A DNA stretch of 11,890 nt, taken from NCBI GenBank assembly GCA_964436005.1, contig CAYTBK010000121.1, forward strand, positions 1 through 11,890, written 5' to 3'. Shown one piece after another: positions 7,322 to 11,890 of this stretch; the first letter of the stretch is position 1, and each line of letters starts with the position of its first letter. The notes beneath the pieces were generated by a model, which saw nothing but the letters and a program-made list of their open reading frames with translations, did not search any database and was not told where the DNA came from. The DNA is from JAGNHB01 sp964436005. GTDB taxonomy: Bacteria > Acidobacteriota > JAAYUB01. The position numbers and the translations under genes were made by a program.

Positions 7322-7351
7322 ATCATACTCCGTCCGTTCAGGAGAAGACAA
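7322..7351 (-). promoter_or_regulatory. Candidate sigma-70-type promoter for nuoH-rsmE
   Basis: On the minus strand TTGTCT (4 of 6 to consensus) is separated by 18 nt from TATGAT (5 of 6). Transcription would start about 32 nt before the nuoH ATG. The match is reasonable but unproven. Confidence 0.38.
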
Positions 7352-7447
7352 GACAGGATAGCGCATCCCCCCGGCGGATTGGCTCCCGCCGGCGAACCCT
7401 CCCCGGCCGTATTCCACCTGGATGGGCCGGATGGCGGACGCGGGCGG

Positions 7448-7474
7448 AAAAAGAAAGGCGGCTCTCAGGCCGCC
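7448..7474 (-). terminator. Orphan terminator-like hairpin upstream of nuoH
   Basis: On the minus strand GGCGGC, loop CTGAGA, GCCGCC is followed by TTTCTTTTT. No minus-strand gene lies to its right, so it does not end a visible gene. It could end a short RNA, stop antisense transcription coming from the cys operon, or attenuate a distal nuoH transcript. A second stem (7441-7447 with 7470-7476, CGGGCGG/CCGCCCG) is mutually exclusive with it. Confidence 0.4.
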
Positions 7475-7520
7475 CGGAAAAGGAGGGGTTAAAAACAAGC
7501 GTAGAATACTATGTTCGCGG

Positions 7521-7545
7521 TCACATATCAGTGATATTAGTCACA
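7521..7545. promoter_or_regulatory. CRP-like operator with half-sites spaced every 10 bp
   Basis: The order is TCAC, 6 nt, GTGA, 6 nt, TCACA. The right pair matches the CRP consensus TGTGA-N6-TCACA in 9 of 10 positions, and the left pair forms the outward-facing inverse. A perfect ATATCA-G-TGATAT palindrome lies across the left pair. The CRP-like centre (about 7537.5) is roughly 83 bp upstream of the start expected from the TATAGT box, a position compatible with a class I activator site. Which regulator binds is inference. Confidence 0.4.
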
Positions 7546-7585
7546 TCTATCGCAGGGACTTGTGAAAAGACCGCCTTTCATGACG

Positions 7586-7615
7586 TTTCCCTTGCGCCGG
7601 GAAATCATGTATAGT
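7586..7615 (+). promoter_or_regulatory. Weak candidate promoter for ppiB-cysCDN
   Basis: TATAGT (7610-7615, 5 of 6 to TATAAT) gives a leader of about 57 nt to the ppiB ATG. The -35 is poor (TTTCCC at 18 nt spacing; TTGCGC is only 12 nt away), which would fit an activator-dependent promoter. Confidence 0.3.
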
Positions 7616-7677
7616 GGCCGTTCGCCCGGCGGATGGTCCGCACCCGCGGGAAAATATCGGGAAAAAAAGGAGAAAGC

Positions 7678-8187
7678 ATGCCGGCAAAACCAATCGTGAT
7701 CTTGCAGACCAACCACGGGGCCATCGAGGTGGAGCTGTTCGATGCGGAGTCCCCCAAAACCGTCGCCAACTTCCTGCAGTACGTGGACAGCGGCCATTAC
7801 GACGGCACGATCTTCCACCGGGTGATCGACGGCTTCATGATCCAGGGCGGCGGGTTCGACGCCGACATGCGCCAGAAACCGACCGGCAGCCCCATCGAAA
7901 ACGAGGCGGGCAACGGCTTGAAGAACAAGACCGGGACGCTGGCCATGGCCAGGACCTCCGACGTGCACAGCGCCACGGCGCAGTTCTTCATCAACGTGGC
8001 CGACAACGCCTTCCTGGACTTCACCGCCGCCAACAGCCAGGGCTACGGCTACGCCGTCTTCGGGAAGGTCTGCGCGGGCATGGACGTGGTCGACGGGATC
8101 AAGAACGTGAGGACCGGCAACCGGGGCATGCACGGCAACGTGCCCCTGGAACCGGTGATCATCCAGAGCGCCCGGCGCAAGGCCTGA
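7678..8187 (+). CDS. ppiB: Cytoplasmic cyclophilin-type peptidyl-prolyl cis-trans isomerase
   Basis: Cyclophilins speed cis-trans isomerisation of Xaa-Pro bonds during protein folding. The 169-residue product matches the single-domain PpiB class: FHRVIDGFMIQGGGF at 46-60 with the catalytic Arg48, Phe53 and Gln56, LAMAR at 88-92, AQFFINV at 101-107, FLDF at 112-115 and YAVFGKVCAGMDVVD at 125-139. There is no signal peptide, so it should be cytoplasmic. The ATG at 7678 has AAGGAG about 6 nt upstream; an in-frame ATG at 7633 has no ribosome binding site and would add 15 basic residues not seen in the family. It ends 15 nt before cysC and is probably the first gene of the ppiB-cysC-cysD-cysN transcript. 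The functional link to sulfate activation is unclear and may be only shared transcription. Confidence 0.92.
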   Translation: MPAKPIVILQTNHGAIEVELFDAESPKTVANFLQYVDSGHYDGTIFHRVIDGFMIQGGGFDADMRQKPTGSPIENEAGNGLKNKTGTLAMARTSDVHSATAQFFINVADNAFLDFTAANSQGYGYAVFGKVCAGMDVVDGIKNVRTGNRGMHGNVPLEPVIIQSARRKA

Positions 8188-8202
8188 ACGGGCTGTTCGT
8201 CC

Positions 8203-8862
8203 ATGAGCGAACACGAAAGCGCCGCCTGGCCACTCGTTCGGGACTTTCTGCCGACGGCCTGCGATCCGGACCGGCCGATGCCGGTTGCGGCCTCCGGCCG
8301 GGGGGGGCCCGGGGGACTCGTGCTGTGGCTGACCGGCCTTTCCGGCGCCGGCAAGAGCACCCTGGCGGAAACGGCCGCCCGGGAAATGGGGTCCTCCGGC
8401 CGCCCCGTCTACGTGCTCGACGGCGACATCCTCCGGCAGGGGCTCAACCGCGACCTCGGCTTCACCGGGGAAGACCGGCGGGAGAACGTCCGGCGGGCGG
8501 GCGAAGTGGCCTGGATCCTGGCGGACGCCGGCCTTTGGGTGATCGTGGCGCTGATCTCGCCCTTCGCCGCGGACCGCGACCAGGTCCGGGACCGCTTTCC
8601 CCGGGGGCATTTCGCCGAGGTTTTCGTGGATTGCCCCCTCGACGTGTGCGAGCGGCGCGACCCCAAGGGCCTGTACCGCCGCGCCCGCAGCGGCGTCGTG
8701 CCCCAGTTCACGGGCATCGACAGCCCCTACGAGCCGCCGGAGAGGGCCGAACTCGTGTTGAAGACCGCCGAGCGTTCCGTGGAGGAGTGCGCCTTCGCCA
8801 TCGAGAGGCTGGCCGAGTCGATGAGTGCCGCGCTGCCGCGGCAACAGGGGAGGATGCCGTGA
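8203..8862 (+). CDS. cysC: Adenylyl-sulfate (APS) kinase CysC
   Basis: CysC transfers the ATP gamma-phosphate to APS to make PAPS. The 219-residue product has the P-loop GLSGAGKST at 45-53 with Lys51, VLDGD at 71-75, GLNRDLGFT at 80-88 with ENVRR at 94-98 (APS binding), ISPFAADRD at 118-126 with the Ser119 that is phosphorylated in the E. coli enzyme, FVDCPLDVCERRDPKGLYRRA at 141-161 and FTGIDSPYEPP at 169-179. Usual length is about 180-215. No clear ribosome binding site precedes the ATG at 8203, so translation may depend on ppiB 15 nt upstream; a start at the ATG at 8278 would keep the whole kinase domain, so the first 25 residues are uncertain. Its stop overlaps the cysD GTG by 4 nt (GTGA). 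Confidence 0.93.
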   Translation: MSEHESAAWPLVRDFLPTACDPDRPMPVAASGRGGPGGLVLWLTGLSGAGKSTLAETAAREMGSSGRPVYVLDGDILRQGLNRDLGFTGEDRRENVRRAGEVAWILADAGLWVIVALISPFAADRDQVRDRFPRGHFAEVFVDCPLDVCERRDPKGLYRRARSGVVPQFTGIDSPYEPPERAELVLKTAERSVEECAFAIERLAESMSAALPRQQGRMP

Positions 8863-9656
8863 CCACGCTGGACGAATTGGAGGACCGGGCCGTCTACATC
8901 CTGCGGGAGGCCTACAAGCACTTCACGCGCCCCTGCATGCTGTGGTCCATCGGCAAGGACTCCACGGTGCTGCTCTGGCTGGCCCGCAAGGCGTTCTTCG
9001 GGCACTGCCCCTTCCCTTTGGTGCACATCAACACCACCTTCAAGATCCCGGAGATGATCGTCTGGCGGGACCGCCTGGCCGCCGACTGGGGGCTGCGCAT
9101 GGTGGAGGCGAGGAACGAGAAGGCCCTGGCGGATGGCATGCACCCCGACAGGGGCAAGATCGTCTGCTGCACGGCGCTGAAAACCGAAGCCTTCCGGAGC
9201 CTGGTGGACGCCCACAGCTTCGACGGCGTCGTGGTGGGCGTCCGGGCCGACGAAGAGGGCACCCGGGCCAAGGAGCGCCACTTCTCCCCCCGCACGGCCG
9301 ACAACGACTGGGACTTCCGCTCCCAGCCGCCGGAATTCTGGGACCAGTACAAGACCCGCTTCCCCGCCGGCATCCACGTCCGCATCCACCCGCTGCTCGA
9401 CTGGACGGAAATCAACGTCTGGGAGTACATCGAGCGCGAGAAGGTCCCGGTCATCCCCCTGTACTTCGACCAGGGCGACGGCCGCCGCTACCGCAGCCTG
9501 GGCTGCGGTCCGTGCACGGGCACGATCGGTTCGACGGCCAAGAACCCGACCGAAGTGCTGGCCGAACTCAGGGCCACCCGGGTGGCCGAACGCGCCGGCC
9601 GCGCCCAGGACGCCGACCGGGGCATGGAAAAACTCCGGCGGGACGGGTACATGTGA
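8859..9656 (+). CDS. cysD: Sulfate adenylyltransferase subunit 2 (CysD)
   Basis: CysD is the catalytic ATP pyrophosphatase-type subunit of ATP sulfurylase. It joins sulfate to AMP to form APS, with GTP hydrolysis by CysN making the step favourable. The 265-residue product has the PP-loop SIGKDS at 30-35, HINTTFKIPEM at 56-66, CCTALKT at 103-109, GVRADEEGTRAKER at 127-140, IHPLLDWTEINVWEYI at 176-191 and YRSLGC at 211-216, and it ends with the family's RAGRAQDADRGMEKLRRDGYM-like tail. Normal length is about 300, so it is slightly short. GTG at 8859 is used because AGGGGAGG lies 5 nt upstream and the frame then fits the family start; it overlaps the cysC stop. Its TGA shares one base with the cysN ATG, which points to translational coupling and equal subunit amounts. 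Confidence 0.95.
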   Translation: MTTLDELEDRAVYILREAYKHFTRPCMLWSIGKDSTVLLWLARKAFFGHCPFPLVHINTTFKIPEMIVWRDRLAADWGLRMVEARNEKALADGMHPDRGKIVCCTALKTEAFRSLVDAHSFDGVVVGVRADEEGTRAKERHFSPRTADNDWDFRSQPPEFWDQYKTRFPAGIHVRIHPLLDWTEINVWEYIEREKVPVIPLYFDQGDGRRYRSLGCGPCTGTIGSTAKNPTEVLAELRATRVAERAGRAQDADRGMEKLRRDGYM

Positions 9657-11362
9657 TGCGAAACGCCACCGAGAACATCCAGGTCGTGCTCGCCGGCCAC
9701 GTCGACCACGGCAAGTCCACCCTGCTGGGGCGCCTCTTCGCCGACACCGGCGCCCTGCCCGACGGCGCGCTGGAACGGGTGCGGGACATCTGCGCCGCCC
9801 AGGGCAAGGCCTTCGAGTACGCCTTCCTCACCGACGTATTCCTGGAGGAGCAGGAGCAGGGCGTCACCATCGACGCCGCCCGGGTCTTCTGGCACTGGAG
9901 GGGCCGGCGCTACACCTTCCTGGACGCCCCCGGGCACGGCGAGTTCCTGCGCAACATGGTGACGGGCGCGGCCCGGGCGGAAGCCGCCCTCTTCCTCGTC
10001 GACGCCGCGGAAGGGGTCGCCGCCCAGACCCTCCGCCACGGCCAGCTGCTGGAGATCCTCGACGTCCGCCACGGCGTCGTCGTGGTCAACAAGATGGACC
10101 AGGAGGGCTATGCCGAAGAGCGCTTCCGCCGGGTGGCCGGGGACGTCCGCGAACTGCTGGGCCGCCTCGGGCTGGCCGACGGGTTCGCCATCGTCCCCGC
10201 CTCCGCCCGCGAGGGCGACAACGTCACCGGCCCGTCCCCCCGCCTGCGCTGGTGGGGCGGCCCCTCCGTTCTCCAGTGCCTGGAGGCCCTGGTCCGGCCG
10301 GGCCCTTCCGGCGGCGACGCGCTGCGCCTGCCGGTGCAGGACGTCTACAAATTCGATGCAAGACGCATTATTGCAGGAAGAGTCGAATCCGGCGCCCTCC
10401 GGGTGGGCGACGCCGTGCGCTTCTCCCCCTCGGGCAAGACGGGCACCGTCCGCTCCATCGAGGCGTTCCCGGCCGAACCCGGCCGGCTGGAAGCGCCGGC
10501 CCCGCACTGCACCGGCTTCACCATCGAGGAACCCCTGTTCCTGGAGCGGGGCGAGGTGGTCTCCGGCCCCGACGACCCGCCCGTCGTCACCAACCGCTGG
10601 CGGGCCCGGGTTTTCTGGCTGGGGAAAGCGCCCCTGGCGCCGGAGCGGTTCCTCTCGCTGCGCCTGGCCACGCGGGAGGAGAAGGTGCGGGTGGAGGCCG
10701 TGGAACACGCCATCGACCCCGAAACCCTGCAGCCGGTTCGCCCGGGGGAGGAACTCCCCAGCGGGTCCATCGGCGTCGTCACGCTGCACAGCGCCGCCCC
10801 GCTGGCCCTCGACCGCTTCCGCGACCTCCCGGCCACGGGCCGGTTCGTGCTGGTGGAGGGGTTCGACATCCGCGGCGGGGGCATCGTGCTGGAACCCCTG
10901 CCCGCCACGGCGGAACCGCTCGCGGCGCACCCGTCCCCGGAGCGGCGGGAAGCGGGCGACGCCCGGTCCTGGCTGCGGGCGCGGGCGCTCCGGAACGGCC
11001 ACGGCCCGGCCCTGGTGGTCCTCCGGGGCGGATCGGCCGGCGACAGGGAAACGGCCGCCGAAGCGCTGGCCGGCAAGCTGGCCGGGCTGGGGCGGGAGGC
11101 CGTTCCCCTGCACCTGTTCCTGCGCGGCGCCGGCTGGAGCCCGGACATCCCGGAAACCGCCGCCGTCCGGGTCCTCCTGGGCCTGGGCTGCCTGGTGATC
11201 GCCCCCGGCGAGGTGCGGGCGGAGGAGGCGCTGCCCCCCTTCCCCGTCCCCCGCCTGAGCGCCGACGAAACCGAGTGGGCCGCGCCCGGCGGCGGCCCCG
11301 CGCTGGCCGAGGCCTTCGTGGAGAAGGCCCTCCGGCTGCTCTCCGTCCCCCCCGCCGACTGA
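9656..11362 (+). CDS. cysN: Sulfate adenylyltransferase subunit 1 (CysN GTPase) with degenerate APS kinase-like C-terminus
   Basis: CysN is the GTPase subunit that powers APS synthesis by CysD. The 568-residue product has an EF-Tu-like G domain: G1 GHVDHGKST at 14-22 (E. coli CysN has GSVDDGKST), G2 EQGVTID at 67-73, G3 DAPGH at 90-94, G4 NKMD at 145-148 and G5 PASA at 181-184. Beta-barrel domains 2 and 3 follow at about 222-415. Typical CysN ends near residue 430-475; here 430-568 continue with a segment that aligns in layout with APS kinase, as in CysNC fusions. Its P-loop is ruined (GGSAGDRET at 458-466 where GLSGSGKST is expected), and LGLGCLVIAPGEV (508-520) takes the place of the LADAGLIVI/SPF strand. 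With an intact separate CysC two genes upstream, this domain probably no longer phosphorylates APS. Codons around 10348-10390 are unlike the rest. Confidence 0.93.
   Translation: MRNATENIQVVLAGHVDHGKSTLLGRLFADTGALPDGALERVRDICAAQGKAFEYAFLTDVFLEEQEQGVTIDAARVFWHWRGRRYTFLDAPGHGEFLRNMVTGAARAEAALFLVDAAEGVAAQTLRHGQLLEILDVRHGVVVVNKMDQEGYAEERFRRVAGDVRELLGRLGLADGFAIVPASAREGDNVTGPSPRLRWWGGPSVLQCLEALVRPGPSGGDALRLPVQDVYKFDARRIIAGRVESGALRVGDAVRFSPSGKTGTVRSIEAFPAEPGRLEAPAPHCTGFTIEEPLFLERGEVVSGPDDPPVVTNRWRARVFWLGKAPLAPERFLSLRLATREEKVRVEAVEHAIDPETLQPVRPGEELPSGSIGVVTLHSAAPLALDRFRDLPATGRFVLVEGFDIRGGGIVLEPLPATAEPLAAHPSPERREAGDARSWLRARALRNGHGPALVVLRGGSAGDRETAAEALAGKLAGLGREAVPLHLFLRGAGWSPDIPETAAVRVLLGLGCLVIAPGEVRAEEALPPFPVPRLSADETEWAAPGGGPALAEAFVEKALRLLSVPPAD
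10351..10388. repeat. Nested inverted repeat in an AT-richer islet inside cysN
   Basis: ATTCGA (10351-10356) pairs with TCGAAT (10383-10388), and inside it TGCAA (10357-10361) pairs with TTGCA (10371-10375), leaving a 9-nt loop and a 7-nt bulge on one side. The region uses GCA, AGA, ATT and GGA codons that are rare elsewhere in the gene. The encoded peptide FDARRIIAGRVES (residues 233-245) is conserved CysN domain 2 sequence, so the reading frame is intact. Confidence 0.5.
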
Positions 11363-11379
11363 GCCGGAAGGGACACCCG

Positions 11380-11400
11380 TTTTTCACCACAAAGACACAG
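11380..11400. repeat. Possible remnant of a dispersed intergenic repeat
   Basis: The block TTTTTCACCACAAAGACACA right after cysN resembles the short ACCACaAAGACACaAAG-type repeats often scattered between genes in environmental bacterial genomes. Only one copy is in this window, so this rests on recollection of the motif. Confidence 0.3.
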
Positions 11401-11412
11401 GTGCACCGGTTT

Positions 11413-11445
11413 GGGCCGGGCGGGCCGTTCCCGCCCGTCGGGCCC
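11413..11445. terminator. GC-rich hairpin between convergent cysN and clpB
   Basis: GGGCGGG (11418-11424) pairs perfectly with CCCGCCC (11430-11436) around a 5-nt loop, and the stem is extended by GGGCC (11413-11417) with GGCCC (11441-11445) across a 4-nt bulge. It lies midway between two converging genes and could slow polymerase from both sides. There is no T tract on either strand, so intrinsic termination is uncertain. Confidence 0.42.
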
Positions 11446-11507
11446 TGCCGTCCGAATGAAGGGAGCGTGATTCCGCCGAACCCGCAGGCGGGTCGCGAGA
11501 GCTGCGG

Positions 11508-11890
11508 CTATTTCCCGTCCGCCGGCGGCGGGGCGGTTTCGGGCCGGCCGCCACCCAGTTGCCCGGCGGGGGTGACGGCGAAATGCAGCGCCCCGCCGGC
11601 CAGGCCGACCTGGATGCGGCTGCCGTCCGCCACCGTCCCGCCCACCAGCTGCCGGGCCAGGGCGGTCTCCAGGTGCTTCTGCAGGAAGCGCTTCAGCGGC
11701 CGCGCGCCGAAGACGGGATCGTAGGACTGCCGGGCCACCCAGGTCCGGGCCTCGGGCGTCAGCTCCAGCGAGAGGTTCCGCTCGGCCAGGCGCCGGCGCA
11801 GTTCGTCCAGCCGCAGGTCAACGATCCGCTCCAGTTCGGCGGCGGTCAGGGGCTTGAACAGCACCACCTCGTCCACGCGGTTGAGGAACT
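11508..11890 (-). CDS. clpB: ATP-dependent disaggregase ClpB, C-terminal end (5' part outside the window)
   Basis: ClpB is the hexameric AAA+ disaggregase that pulls proteins out of aggregates together with DnaK. Only the last 126 residues are visible. They begin with FLNRVDEVVLFKPL, the end of the second AAA+ core (canonical FINRIDE), and include the small C-terminal D2 subdomain with YDPVFGARPLKRFLQKHLE, whose GARPLKR is the sensor-2 motif. The ATPase Walker motifs lie outside. The final 30 or so residues after VADGSRIQV are a Gly/Pro-rich tail of no recognisable motif, a little longer than the usual ClpB end. ClpC/ClpA are less likely because the GARPLKR context and lack of further domains match ClpB best. 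It converges on cysN with a 145-nt gap. Confidence 0.9.
   Translation of the reverse strand, partial: FLNRVDEVVLFKPLTAAELERIVDLRLDELRRRLAERNLSLELTPEARTWVARQSYDPVFGARPLKRFLQKHLETALARQLVGGTVADGSRIQVGLAGGALHFAVTPAGQLGGGRPETAPPPADGK

Larger units (their letters stand above)
7284..7677. other. Divergent intergenic region between nuoH and ppiB
   Basis: These 394 nt contain no convincing gene. The left third carries a candidate nuoH promoter, the middle a terminator-like hairpin facing left, and the right half an AT-richer block with CRP-like half-sites and a TATAGT box facing ppiB. The short open frames here lack ribosome binding sites at a sensible distance. Confidence 0.6.

Noticed and set aside
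7511..7534. Seven-codon open frame in the divergent region
   Set aside because: The nearest AGGAGG is about 24 nt away, too far, and the frame lies across the operator-like half-sites.
7521..7565. CRISPR-like or iteron-like direct repeat of GTCACAT
   Set aside because: Only two copies 20 bp apart, short and palindromic with GTGA between them; a transcription factor operator explains them better.
7537..8844. A 435-codon open frame on the minus strand opposite ppiB and cysC
   Set aside because: Composition mirrors the GC-rich complement of two well-supported genes, and there is no credible start with a ribosome binding site.
9488..11113. A 541-codon open frame on the minus strand opposite cysN
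   Set aside because: It covers most of cysN antisense with Gly/Arg/Ala-rich sequence; cysN has all G motifs in frame.
11480..11493. Small ACCCGC/GCGGGT inverted repeat near the clpB stop
   Set aside because: The loop is only 2 nt and no T tract follows on either strand; short GC palindromes are expected often at this base composition.

Overview
This is an 11.9 kb stretch of a GC-rich bacterial chromosome (about two thirds G+C by eye, with G or C in most third codon positions). It carries ten protein genes, of which the two at the edges are cut by the window. Gene content (complex I subunit, ClpB, RsmE, PpiB, sulfate-activation genes, a pseudopilin, a long plant/cyanobacteria-type pyruvate kinase-like protein) fits a free-living Gram-negative-type bacterium. 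The flavour resembles Acidobacteriota or deltaproteobacterial-type lineages, but nothing here fixes the phylum. I see no integrase, insertion sequence, tRNA, rRNA or CRISPR array.

Left part (1-7283), all on the minus strand and so read from right to left: nuoH, rsmE, a small GspH/FimT-type pseudopilin, an intrinsic terminator, then a pyruvate kinase-like gene, an aldose 1-epimerase-family gene and a PLP-dependent Orn/Lys/Arg decarboxylase that runs off the left edge. The last three are tightly spaced (13 and 38 nt) and look co-transcribed. The terminator lies directly against the ribosome binding site of the pyruvate kinase-like gene, so that gene may be attenuated or served by read-through.

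A 394-nt divergent intergenic region (7284-7677) separates nuoH from a plus-strand operon. It holds candidate promoters for both sides, a CRP-like operator with half-sites spaced every 10 bp, and an orphan minus-strand terminator-like hairpin.

Right part (7678-11362), plus strand: ppiB (cyclophilin), cysC (APS kinase), cysD and cysN (ATP sulfurylase subunits). cysC/cysD overlap by 4 nt and cysD/cysN by 1 nt, so the three are translationally coupled. Together CysDN makes APS from sulfate and ATP, driven by GTP hydrolysis, and CysC makes PAPS. No reductase or sulfotransferase is in view, so reduction versus sulfation cannot be decided. CysN has a C-terminal extension that looks like a decayed second APS kinase domain. 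The window closes with the 3' end of a convergent clpB gene.

Most of the window is ordinary housekeeping DNA. The most unusual items are the Lys-rich hexapeptide-repeat tail on the pyruvate kinase-like protein, the degenerate kinase domain on CysN, an AT-richer, codon-atypical islet with a nested inverted repeat inside cysN, and the hairpin placed against the pyk ribosome binding site.
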